64,000 nucleotides of DNA from Crossaster papposus (lineage: Eukaryota; Echinodermata; Asteroidea; Velatida; Solasteridae): positions 1 to 64,000 of the forward strand of contig JBAIAA010000011.1 of assembly GCA_037893245.1 (NCBI GenBank), given 5' to 3'. The notes beneath the pieces were generated by a model. That model was not told the DNA's origin. It saw nothing but the letters and a program-made list of their open reading frames with translations, and did not search any database. The position numbers and the translations under genes were made by a program. This document shows positions 19,623-29,992 of this stretch, piece after piece; positions within the stretch are counted from its first letter, which is position 1, and every line of letters starts with the position of its first letter.

Positions 19623-21611
19623 TTAACCTTGCAGTCTGATACACAAAACTGCGCTTGTCATTCTGGTACTGCCAAAAATGGACTCGGTGTTCTTTCCTTG
19701 AACAAATATGTTTACTGGATCACTGAATCTCAACACTTTAACAACCAAAGTTGTATAGAGGCTAGAGTCTGAGAACAAAACAGGCCAAAATAATGCAGAA
19801 GGCCAATCAGAAACCACTAATGTCCCTCTAGCTTTACATGCTTTTATATGCTCCAATGCATTGCATACGAGATTAATTGGAGGCACTAACCAATTATTAT
19901 CCTTGCTCCAATCAACACTGAAGGCATCAACGTGACTGGAATTGGGCATCCAGTATTTCGAGTTGAATATAGGCAGTTTCGTGTTGTACTCGTTAGCGAA
20001 CCGATCTACTGAGTGTGGACCCCATAAATTGTCGATAAGTTGGAAGAATTCATGCGACACGCCTCAATCATCCAAATCATCCTGTCTACTGAGATAATCT
20101 GCCTCCGCGTTATCGTGTCTTGGAATCCATTCAACTTTCAAGTTTATTTGGTTAAGACTACAAAAATAAAACAGGTCTAAACTGATTTCCTGTAATTCTT
20201 TAACCATGCTCCCTTTGGTTATTACGGCTACAACTCCTTTGTTATATGTATGCAATTTTACAGTTTTTTCTTTTAGAACTGGAGCAAACGCTCTGATTGC
20301 TAGGGACGCCCCTTTCAACTCACGCCAAGTGGAACTTTTCGCTCTCTCCTCTTGAGACCAGTTTTGCTGAAACTCGATTTTCTGTGAAGCGATGGACCAT
20401 GCTCCACATCCCGACTGACTTGCGTCAGTATAAACAAGAACCTGCGGAATAGAGTATTCAAACAGTAACCGTTTATTCAGGTTATTCAAATCTGATTTCC
20501 AGAAAAATAGTTCTTCAATCACTTTGCTGTCGCTGTTAAGAGAAAACTCATAATCCCAATGGTTTTGTTTGGCAATTTGCATGTGCAAATATCTGGATTT
20601 CAGTCGAGCTATGTACCCTATAACACATGAACAAGATATTATTTTACCGGCAACGGAAGCTAGTTTTCTTGCGGTTACTTTAGGTAAACCACTAATTAAA
20701 GTTTCCAGCGATACCAACGTATCGACAAGTCTTCTATCTGTGACTTGAATAGAGCCTTCTACTGAATTCCATGTCAGTCCCAACCAATCCAATTGTTGAG
20801 TTGGTCTCCATATAGATTTGTCCTTGTTAGGAACCAACCCAGCGGCGAGTAAGTCAGCCTTTACTAAGCTAGCTGTCAATTCACACTTATGCCTGGAGTC
20901 TTCTCTTCCCCATCCATCGTCTAGATATACAACAATATACATACCTCTGGATCTCCAGAAGGCTACCAATGGTCTTAAAATCTTAGTAAATACATAAGGA
21001 GCTGTAGTCAGACCAAAAGGTAAAACATTGAACTTAAAGTATCTTGTAACGCCACCAAAATTCCACGCAAAACCTAAATACTTAGTGTGGTCGGAAAATA
21101 TGTCAACGTGGTGGTAAGCAGACTTAAGATCAAACGAAAACATTAAATCATATTGTCTGTAATATCTCAATGCTTCCTTGTGATCTTCAAACTTAATCTT
21201 TTCTTTCCAAACGAACTGATTAACATATCTCAGATCAAGAATCAATCTTTTCTTGCCAGAACTTTGTATTGCGACAGTCAATGAGTTTACAATATAAGGA
21301 GGTGAATCTAACTCTGAAATAAGATGCTTACTCTTGAGTTCCAATATGGCCTCTGAAACGAATTCAGAATGGAAGATCGCCGATTGATTGTTCTTGGAGT
21401 ATGACAACGGAGGCGTGCTAATAAATGGAATTTTATAACCAGTTTTAATAATGTCCAACACCTCGGAATAAGCATTTATACTCTCCCAAAACGTTATGGA
21501 ATCTTTTAAACGTCCCACAACAATGGGTTCTGCAGATCCTTGTTCATAATCAAAATAATTATCCGAATATAACTTATCATACCCTATTTCGGTGTGTTCA
21601 GTTGAAGGCAC
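19623..21611 (-). pseudogene. DIRS reverse transcriptase / RNase H (one nonsense codon)
   Basis: RT motifs include LILDLRYVNQF, FSFDLKSAYHHVDI, LPFGLTTAPYVF and the catalytic VYLDDGWG. The RNase H part includes VYTDASQSGCGAWS and WIPRHDNAEADYLSRQ. The frame continues past a TGA at 20061-20063, in DDLDD-stop-GVSHEFF where related proteins have Trp, so one TGG-to-TGA change splits it. After that comes the DIRS-specific C-terminal region (WGPHSVDRFA, NSSHVDAFSVDW) down to the stop at 19623. The start is uncertain: the frame overlaps the end of gag. Confidence 0.88.
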
Positions 21612-22455
21612 ATGGCTTCCCGTGGCTCTTGCACATTTACTATGGCCTCCAGCTCGTCACTCATATATTCATCCACAGCTCCCCAGCCTAAACAAAACTT
21701 CACGTGAAATTCTTGAATCCATGTAAAATACCATGCGTGCTTCAATTCAACAAATAGGCCATATAATACGATTGAATTCAGAATGAAAACAATAGGTAAA
21801 ACCAATACTTATAAATACGTGTACAGTGTGATACTGGCGTCATGCATGCCTGCATATCCAACAAGCATAATGCAGAATCAATGACAATGGCTACCAACCA
21901 GGGAAGAGATATTAAATGTAATGGAACAGCGGTTAAAACGCTACCTCCGGTACTGTACCACATGTAAATCAACTGAACTTATTGACAAAATGCTATTAAG
22001 TTATTTGATTTGTACCGGATCAAACAATACGAACCTGCCTCGGATTTATCCGCAAGGCGAATTAACTTGTTTCTCTTTTGTAGATCTGTAACTGCCTCTG
22101 ATAGGTTTTCTTCTGCGGATGCTAGAGAGCCTTCCTTTAACAGCTTCTGTGCAGCTCCTATGATTTGAACTATTTTTTTTCCGTTAAATTCAAACTGGGT
22201 ACGATTACCTTTAAATCGGAATTGCACCTCACTAGCCCTTTTTAAGGACTGCACTTGCAAGAGAGCTTTCTCGTTTTCCTGTTTTCGTTCTGCTATAACC
22301 TTGTCAAAGTGGGATTGGAAACCACCAAGAGCCTCCGATACACCTGCCTTCACTATTGCTGAGACATCTTTAGCAGTAAGGACCGAGGCAGGTTGAGAAG
22401 GTTGGAAATAAGGCCTCTCGGTGTCAGATAGTTAAGCACCATCAGAAAAAGACAT
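21584..22455 (-). pseudogene. DIRS gag-like protein with a 347-nt intron and an early stop
   Basis: An ATG at 22455 is followed by a TAA at codon 8. The frame then continues through a charged coiled-coil-like region (KVIAERKQENEKALLQVQ, NLSEAVTDLQKRN). At 22035 the coding sense stops making sense until 21687. The break has a GT donor (GGCAG|GTTCG) and a TTTTGTTTAG acceptor. Removing 22034-21688 joins SEA-G-WGAVDEYMSDEL in frame, a gag tail pattern I associate with DIRS elements. The join is inferred from splice sites and reading frame only. The frame ends at 21584, overlapping pol. Confidence 0.7.
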
Positions 22456-22616
22456 TGTAGCGAGCGAGAGACGAACTAAATTTGACGTCCGATGTAGTTG
22501 CGCTGAAAACGATCAATGACTGCCACACCCTTACCGTGTGCACTGTAGCTCATCTCTCTTACGTAATATGCAAATATTACAGGCTCCTTAGCTCGCGATA
22601 GAAAATGTAAATACTA

Positions 22617-23206
22617 TCATAAATGCACTGTGTTAAAAAACAAGCCACAATTCCCTAATTTGGAGCATACAGGCGACCACATGCCTTCAACAACTGTGCT
22701 GACGTTCGCTTTCCACTGCTGTATTCGGAACAGGCGACCCTGCAGCTGGCGATACATTTTCCGCTGAGGGCGCTGAAGTTTGGCCTCCCTAACAAGGCGC
22801 ACTTCTATGGATGTCATCCTTGCTTCTTCGTATAGAAGTGCCACCAACAGATAGAAGGAGAGCTGACTTTTCCTTGCATGCCCATTGAGGCGCCTTTGCC
22901 AACCTTCTAGGTCGTTGTTGGTGCGGACACTCTGCTTATATACCGACCAAGACTCGGGTTGCCAAACAGGATTGTCAATCCAAGTTGCACGGATGTACCT
23001 AGTGAGGGCTTGAAGCTGGGGGCTGTCGGCCTGTCTTTCCAGGTGAGCGAAGACTCCTGTAATATGCTCATGTGGCAAGAGGGGAAGGCTCAAGAGCACC
23101 CTGCATTGCAATAGCGATGAATCTTGTCTTTCCTTGAGTACGCAACTTGCAGGCCTATTTCCCGGGGTTTTCGCCACACAGCTTGGCCCCAGTGAAATGA
23201 ACACTT
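22617..23206 (-). pseudogene. MULE-type transposase, C-terminal fragment
   Basis: About 195 residues. They include LLPHEHITGVFAHLERQA, TWIDNPVWQPESWSVYKQ, RTNNDLEGWQRRLNGHA and RPQRKMYRQLQGRLFRIQ. This series is typical of the last part of MULE transposase-domain proteins found repeatedly in invertebrates. The catalytic DDE region would lie upstream and is missing. The frame opens directly after an acceptor-like TAGTTTCAG at about 23207, so it may be a last exon. No ATG is present at the 5' end. Confidence 0.65.
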
Positions 23207-23209
23207 CTG

Positions 23210-24537
23210 AAACTAAAATGACAATAATAGTTACAAGCGTTTCTTTTACTGAATAAGGACGTGGATATATAATATTTTGTTCAATTACAAGTGACTTATA
23301 TAGGATTCATTTATCACCAGAGTTTGATATGTTTTTACTCTTATTGAACTTTGTAATTATCAAGTTTTGTCCCCAATGAGTACCACGTCATTTTTATAAA
23401 GTGAAGATTAATAAAGTTTGGAGTTGTCTTATTGTGTGTGTACAATATGCAAGATATATGTTAAACAAGGATGCTATTTTAATGGTCAATTGGTGGGGGC
23501 GGGGGGAGAAAAATAAGATGAAGCAGTTTTGCACTTGAGTTATGGGCCACCACAAGCCCACTGACTATGTTGAAACATAGAACAGATAAAAAGGATACTT
23601 GTGATCGTCGTGTTCAGAGTAAAAAAAGTAATTCAAAAGGCATAGAGTAATTTGTTTCACGCCAAATGACTTGTTGCCTTCATCTTTTATCTTTTATCAT
23701 CTTTTATCATTTCGACTCTCTGGGTACGTTTCGTTTTCTAAAGGTTCGTTGTTTACACGTCTGTGTAATTGCCTAGACCAACTTCGATTGCTACTGAGAA
23801 TTCTACGTTTGTTACTAGAAGCCGTGTCCGTTTGTACGCAGTGCCGCGCTGTTTGTATAACGATTCGTGACTGTTTACGAACGAGATGGTATTCATTGTT
23901 CAGTTTCAAGGTGATATTTTCGTTAGTTTCAAGACGGTGTTTTGTTTTAGCTAGAAACTGTAATTACCAGGGAATGCTCATTTGCTGTTACGTTGCCCGC
24001 TTCTAGCGTTAGCTCCACCCATGCTGTAAACTTGCGCCAATTATAAATGTTTCTACTTTCCTCGCAAGTGCAGGATCGTTCTTGGTTGGATGTAGGTTGG
24101 CTATGACGTCAGCCTGGTCTGTGGTCTGCGGCTTCTTAGCTGACGTGGCAAACTACGTACGTTTGAATACTTGCCGATATACGATAAACGCTAACGAAGT
24201 GTTCAGCATTTCGTCTATAAGATACGGTTTCGAGCTACGATATATTTAGTCTCTTTTCTGTCAGTCTGATCGTCGTTCAGTGCTCTACATGCGTAGCTGC
24301 CTATTAAAGTCGCGTTGGTGTATCGATCGTAGAAGTCGCTGATGAATAAATCCAAAACGAAATCTCGATCTTTGCATTAGTCTCGATCTTTGATCTTAGT
24401 TTGAAGTTGAGGCGCTTTCCGATTGTTGTCGAGTTATAAACGTGCGTATAGTAGCACTTTAGTTTGCGTTGGCGTGCGAGTCGTTGATAATTACATCCTA
24501 GCGGATTGGTGCTCAGAATTCACCGAAATCTTGGAGA
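23210..24537. other. 5' flank of the F5/8C gene
   Basis: No protein is recognised. Its position immediately upstream of the signal-peptide exon makes 23.7-24.5 kb the likely promoter and 5' untranslated region. No TATA box or initiator can be assigned with confidence. A 111-codon + frame at 23671-24006 has no domain. Confidence 0.35.
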
Positions 24538-24583
24538 ATGGACGGAGCAGCAGCTTTGGTGCTGATGCTGTCAACAGTGGCAG
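24538..24583 (+). CDS. Candidate exon 1 of F5/8C gene (signal peptide)
   Basis: The ATG opens MDGAAALVLMLSTVA, a hydrophobic signal-peptide core, and the exon ends GCA-G at a consensus donor (GGCAG|GTAAGAT) in phase 1. The exon at 34817 accepts phase 1 and continues ATAVCPNPES, completing a normal signal-peptide tail. The two are 10.2 kb apart, and the intron between them is full of transposons. The link is inferred from phase and protein logic; a transcript would be decisive. Confidence 0.55.
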
Positions 24584-25253
24584 GTAAGATGTACCTGTCA
24601 CATGTGGTATTTACTCGAATCCTTTACCTTTGTGAGCATTTGTAGACAATCTCCATTTGTAGACAATAATTGTGTTATTATTAAAGGGAAACTCCACCCA
24701 TAGTTTATAATTGCATAATGTTAAAAAGTGTCAATATTGCCATTGTGACTTGATTTTTATTTCATTTTTATCGGTTTCGGTAATCATATGAAAGATATAT
24801 TTTCTCGCACTGCGCTTATACCGTCATGCGAGCCGCCATTTTGTTCTGGTTTATACGTACATCCGAGATATTGTGACGTAGTGTCTGTACCATCTGTACG
24901 CGAAGCCCGATCGATAGCGGCCCTGCACGCGCAAAGAATACAAGTGAACCCTTTTGTGTACGGCATAGTGTATACATAATGTGTACTGTACATGTGAAAG
25001 TGGGCTCAAAATCATATGGACCTGATGCCATAATTACTAGCTCACAGATTTTCTATTCTTCTCAGAAAATACAAAAATAAACGATAGTTTGTGGCGCGTC
25101 AAGTCGATATTCTGCACAGAAATGCAATACATGTACCCGCAATAGTCCGGCGCCGTACAACTTACGTCTGCATAATGTAGTTGGCCGCGTCAAGGTGGAA
25201 TACCGGTGCGAGCAACACGCAATAAAGCGATGTACATTGAGGTGCAGACACTA

Positions 25254-25867
25254 CGTCACCGTTTTCACGAAGAGGCAAATTGAGCCTTTAACAGTCTAAA
25301 CAAACTTTCGAGAAATTCGCTTGTAAAGTTCGTCTTTTTTTCGTTTGGCAGTTTGAAACATAAATATCCATAGAATATACAAGATTAAGGTATCATAGGA
25401 AGAAGAGATTTCAATCTTCTTAAATATAGCAAACGTTAAGAAAAATAGATGATTAGTTTTGCAGAATTAATCAATTAGTAGAATTGCCTCTTCGTGAAAA
25501 CAAAAAAACGATACATTAGCAAATTCGCCCGTGGCTGTGAGAGTCAGAATGTATACATTTCCCCATTGCGCCTCAAATTTGTCTCTTCGTGAAAACGCTA
25601 AAGTCACTACGCGCACCAAAGTGCCCCTTCATAAACACGTTGAAGTCAACGCTATTTCGAATTTGCCTCTTCGTGAACATGCAAAAGGGCACTTAGGACC
25701 AATTCGCCCATTCGTTAATTAGGTTAATTAGGATTTTAATGATTTTTTGGATGTATAACTTTACCAGGTTGTAGAAATTGCAATATTTAATCGTTTTTAT
25801 AAATTTTGTTTTTTTCGATAAATAGACGATTTTCCATGAAATTCCCCTCTTCGTGAAAACGGTGACG
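25254..25867. mobile_element. DNA element with TIRs and TCTTCGTGAAAAC subrepeats
   Basis: The ends are CGTCACCGTTTTCACGAAGA and its near inverse TCTTCGTGAAAACGGTGACG. The internal copies of CTCTTCGTGAA (about 25490, 25578, 25667) repeat the terminal motif, a pattern expected for transposase-binding subrepeats. No coding region. Confidence 0.7.
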
Positions 25868-26165
25868 ACTAGAGCGGTGGTCACATCTTACGGTCATGAC
25901 CGTAGTAGACCTTAGTAGTCGTAGTAGTGTTCATGCGTTTTTCACGTACGTAAGACGGTAATTAAGCTCTTGGCCAATGGAAAGCTCTGCTTTGCAGGCT
26001 CCACCCCAAGCGTCACTCCCTTCGACTGTCCACGTCCTTAGAATTCCACAATTTGCCCTGTCTGCCATTGTTCGTTTTCTTTCACTCCGTTGATTTGCAA
26101 TGAAGGTCGTGAAGAGGACAATGCAACGCTATATACTTAATCGAGTTGTTCACGGCTCGGAGGTT

Positions 26166-26638
26166 CATATGAAGCGCGAATGTGACAGAGAAACCCCCCT
26201 CCCCCTCCTCTTTTGTGTGTTCCCGGAATCTGAGAAATTCTGTTTAGGTTGCAAGGGGTGTGTGTTAGGTAATAATGAGTTAGTCTTGCATACGCACTGT
26301 GGACCTCCGAACAATATAGGTCCACACGATGCGGGAAGAGGTTACGGTGTGTGGACTTGCACACGTCCACAATCCGTTTTTCAGTTTCCGAAAAAGAGCG
26401 CTAGAGGAAAAACGGGTTAGGGTTATATATAGAAAAGATAGAAGGGACAGCTGAGAGGCCCATAATCCTAATTTGAGGGTAAATTTGTTTTGGGGAAGCG
26501 AGAAAAATGAGTATTTAGTCAAAGTTTGTTAACTACACGAATACAAAGGAATGTCCACAGTGCGTATGTAAGGTAAAGCTCGATGATGTGGAGTGTGTAT
26601 AGAGGGGCTACCCTCTGCCACATATCGTGCTGGGTACA
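26166..26638. mobile_element. MITE with 8-bp target duplication, copy 1
   Basis: The ends are CATATGAAGCGCGAATGTG and CACATATCGTGCTGGGTACA, flanked by CGGAGGTT (26158-26165) and GGGAGGTT (26639-26646), an 8-bp duplication with one mismatch. The same family occurs intact at 28862-29048, and a left end alone occurs at about 27431. An 8-bp duplication fits hAT-like elements among others. Confidence 0.7.
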
Positions 26639-26649
26639 GGGAGGTTATA

Positions 26650-27218
26650 TAGTCCAGGGAAAATACTTAATTTTGTTTTGTTGACCTCACACAAATTGCA
26701 ATAGAATATTTTTCACCACAGTGCACTTCTATAAGCTCCCTATAGAATGACATACTAAAAATCTCAAAAAATCCAAGTGGTGGAAATATGACTAATTTGC
26801 ATAAATCTTTAATATCCCTGCCGCGTAATATATTTATTCCTATATTTGGGTATATTATTATTATAATTGTTTTTGAAAAGTTTATTTTGGTGATTCTACT
26901 AACATATCCTTACTTCAATAACATTTTCTAAAGCATATAAGTGACTGAATAATTATGTGAACATAGTAATTATCCAAAATGACAACTTCGTGAACCCATA
27001 AATGTGCGCACATTACTCTGTCTCCAGATATTATCAAGTAGTCAGTATTGGTGAGCTTTAAATTCACCAAGCAAACACAGTTATCATATTAATATTATAT
27101 CATATTGGATTTTTTGAGATTTTTAGTATTTCATTCTAGGGGCCTTATAGAAGTTCACTGTGGTGAAAAATATTCTATTGCAATTTGTGTGAGGTCAAAA
27201 CTTATTTTCCCTGGACTA
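26650..27218. mobile_element. DNA element with about 110-bp inverted repeats (TAGTCCAGGG ends)
   Basis: The outer ends are TAGTCCAGGGAAAATA / TATTTTCCCTGGACTA. The arms continue through CAAATTGCAATAGAATATTT on the left and its inverse on the right, to about 26775 and 27105. The interior is AT-rich and non-coding. Confidence 0.75.
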
Positions 27219-28641
27219 TTAGCGTAAGTGGGATGATGTCTGAAAATAAAACTCGTCTTTAGAAATGTAAACCTTTCATATAAAAGGGAGAAACTTAACT
27301 GGTGTTCACCAAGAACACTCTTGAAGCTGCCGATTGTATACACGGTATAGGTCTAACCTACGAGAAGTATGGATCCCAATGTCTTTTTCATATTTTTGTG
27401 GTACAGTACCGTTATTTCTACATCAAAATACATATGAAGCACGATATGTGGCAGAGAACCCCCCCCCCCCCCTCCACCCCCCTCTTTTGTGTTGACCGTC
27501 ATTGTGTGCTGAAATCGGTACCCTCTGGAGACCTGAACACAATGTGTATATTGGAGACAAAAGGTCTCCGAAGGAAAAATTTCTATAGATAGGTCTCCAC
27601 TGGGATTTTCACGAATTAGATTTTGGGATTGTACTCAAATTACTCAAAAATTAGGTTTAGGATGTGGGTTAGGGTTAGTGTTTGGGTTAGGGTATAATAT
27701 AGGGTATATTGGGTCGAAATTTCAACCCAGGAAATTAATTGTGGTTGAAATAGGAACATTTTGAAAAAGGTGCCCGACTTTTTAACCAGTTTGTACACGA
27801 TGCGTACCCCCCCCCCCCCCAATTACCAAAAGGTTCACATTTTCCTAGGTAAATAATGGTATTTTGATGTGGAAATAACGGTACTGGCACACGAAAATGT
27901 TTGGTCCCATTGTTGGTCCCATCATAAGTACAAATTCGCACCCACCCATTAACAACCCTGCGTACGGGCATGTAGTATACACGTAATTAACCCTAGTTGA
28001 CCCAACTTGACCGTAGTGTGGACCGTAGTTGACCGTAGTTGACCGTAGTAAACACGGTGTGGACTGTAGTTGATCGTAGTAACCACGGCACTATGGTTGA
28101 AGCGTCGAACTATACAGTGTACTACGGTCAAATGAACTACGTTCAATTACGTTAAATTACGTTCATGACCGTAAGATGTGACCACCGCTTACGTCATAGA
28201 AGGGCGATTGCAAAACTATTACGGACGGATACGTAAATGACCTACAGAACTACGTATCCTCCCAAAATCACTGTAATGGATAATTATTGGCTATCGGTAG
28301 CGTATCCGAGTATGCAATTGGTCGGTGATGGTTTCGCTTTTTACAAGTAGGAGCGCTTGGCAATTACCATAATAATGAGAGGCACACGTAAATACTGACA
28401 AAAGAAATAAAGATAGAGAGGTCCCCAAGTCTCGCTAGCTCCATGGAAATGTCCATAATAATACTCTTGTGAAAGTGTATGGAAGGATAACTTCATCATT
28501 GTTATCCCTGGAAATGGTTTTCACCGCGTCTATTCCTTTTAATCTTTTACAAGCCAGATGTGATTGAGTAACGCCAAGTACAGTAAACTTTGACTGTATC
28601 GCCACGATGGCAGACAGAGCAGTTGCAAGGGGTCACTTGTA

Positions 28642-28761
28642 ATGAATGACCAAGAGAAGAGAGTAATTCGTAGAGGATGGCTGGTACACAGAAATAATTA
28701 TGTCCGTTTGCTGGCTTATGTTAGGGAGCACACACCACAGCACCTGCAGCACATTTTGTGA
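28642..28761 (+). pseudogene. Short open frame in the foldback loop
   Basis: ATG to TGA, 39 codons, reading MNDQEKRVIRRGWLVHRNN then RLLAYVREHTPQHLQ. The composition looks protein-like. It ends exactly where a half-palindrome repeat begins (28757). It could be the truncated N-terminus of a transposon protein; the family is not recognised. Confidence 0.25.
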
Positions 28762-28832
28762 CCCAGCACGAGTAAATGAGACACTTTGAGGCAAAAATGA
28801 AAATTGAGATTTTGATTTCATCATTTAAAGCT
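28757..28832. repeat. Half copy of the 644-813 palindrome
   Basis: It shares TGTGACCCAGCACGAGTAAA and GGCAAAAATGAAAATTGAG with the left arm of the palindrome at 644-813 and stops at AAAGCTT, the palindrome's centre. One arm only is present. Confidence 0.7.
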
Positions 28833-28861
28833 TACAGTCAAAGTTTACTGTACTTGGCGAT

Positions 28862-29048
28862 CATATGAAGCACGATATGTGGCAGAGAACCCCCCCCCCT
28901 CTTTTGTGTTTACCATTTTGTTCCCGGGATCTCAGGAATTCCTTTTAGGTTTCAAGGGGGGAAGGGTTAGGTTACAACAGTGTTGAGTGCGTATAAAGTA
29001 TAGGGATAAGAGTGGGGTACCCCTCTGCCACAAATCGTGCTGGGTATA
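28862..29048. mobile_element. MITE with perfect 8-bp target duplication, copy 2
   Basis: A 187-bp element with ends CATATGAAGCACGATATGTG / CACAAATCGTGCTGGGTATA, flanked on both sides by TTGGCGAT (28854-28861 and 29049-29056). It interrupts the right arm of the foldback element, so it inserted later. Confidence 0.85.
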
Positions 29049-29433
29049 TTGGCGATACTCAATCACATCTGGCTTGTAAAAGATTAAAAAGAATAGACGC
29101 GGTGAAAACCATTTCCAGGGATAACAATGATGAAGTTATCCTTCCATACACTTTCACAAGAGTATTATTATGGACATTTCCATGGAGCTAGCGAGACTTG
29201 GGGACCTCTCTATCTTTATTTCTTTTGTCAGTAATTACGTTGTGCCTCTCATTATTATGGTAATTGCCAAGCGCTCCTATACTTGTAAAAAGCAGGACCA
29301 TCACCGACCAATTGCATACTCGGATACGCTACCGATAGCCAATAATTATTCATTACAGTGATTTTGGGAGGATACGTAGTTCTGTAGGTCATTTACGTAT
29401 CCGTCCGTAATAGTTTTGCAATCGCCCTACTAG

Positions 29434-29992
29434 CGCATCCTTGATGCAATTGAGCATGCTTTATAGGGTTTTAAAAGTATATCGTTGGATATGCATATGT
29501 TGTTTGTTTTTATTTTCAGCCATGCTGATTTTAAAGAAGAAAAAACGAACATGGTTACTGGTTGTTTTTTTACTTTCCAGCTCCGTACAGCATTATCCTG
29601 TTTTATTGTCAAACGTTTTTCGAACACAACTAGAACAAATCCTTGACCGACCTTGGCCAAGGTGCTATAAATTAACCATGTATGTTGTTGCGAAATTCTT
29701 ATCATATTTTCAAGATCAGGAGAAAGCAATAAAGGTCTTGTTTGTATACAAATCCACTGAATCTCTTTATGCCCTTACATTTTTCATAGACAAGTAAACA
29801 ACCCTTGTAATTCTTTAGAATAATTTATCCAGATAACCAGCCGCCTAGGTTTTGAAATTCGGGTTAAAAGTATAATGGCTAATGTGAAACGCCCTAAAAA
29901 ACAAGAGGGCAATTTGTCATTAATGAATACAAATTAATCTTGGCAATACTGTATCCATTAAGTTACCGGGCCTTAAAAGAGGCTGTACCATC
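29434..29992. other. Region between foldback element and transposase gene
   Basis: A 118-codon + frame (29441-29797) and an overlapping 99-codon - frame show no recognised domain. The second (Myb/trihelix-like) gene that autonomous Harbinger elements usually carry is not visible here. Confidence 0.4.

Larger units (their letters stand above)
18333..22455 (-). mobile_element. DIRS-type tyrosine-recombinase retrotransposon, decayed
   Basis: Reading on the - strand the order is gag-like (22455-21584, with an intron), RT/RNase H (21611-19623), then tyrosine recombinase (19304-18333). This gene order and the YR in place of a DDE integrase are diagnostic of DIRS elements. In-frame stops occur in gag (codon 8), in pol at 20061-20063 and in YR at 18519-18521. 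I could not find the terminal inverted repeats, so the outer limits are those of the coding region. Confidence 0.88.
25873..28189. mobile_element. 2.3-kb TIR element with nested insertions
   Basis: The left end is AGCGGTGGTCACATCTTACG and the right end its inverse, CGTAAGATGTGACCACCGCT. GACCGTAGT-type subrepeats follow the left end and are abundant before the right end (about 28000-28140). The interior is mostly other MITEs (26166-26638, 26650-27218, part at 27431). No transposase is seen. Confidence 0.6.
28202..29428. mobile_element. Foldback element with about 390-bp arms sharing Harbinger termini
   Basis: The left arm (28202-28592) and right arm (28832-28861 plus 29057-29428) are inverse copies. 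Shared pieces include GGGCGATTGCAAAACTATTA at the ends and ACAAGCCAGATGTGATTGAG inside. The right arm is split by a MITE at 28862-29048. The same terminal sequence appears once more, outward-facing, at 31805-31840 beyond the Harbinger transposase. The unit is therefore either a foldback derivative of that family or the rearranged left end of the autonomous copy. Target duplications are unclear. Confidence 0.7.

Noticed and set aside
21612-21978. Two short - strand frames as separate DIRS proteins
   Set aside because: Better explained as intron sequence plus the last gag exon, given the GT...AG borders and restored frame.
29441-29797. 118-codon + frame as the second Harbinger protein
   Set aside because: Hydrophobic start and no Myb/trihelix pattern; overlapped by an equally open - frame.
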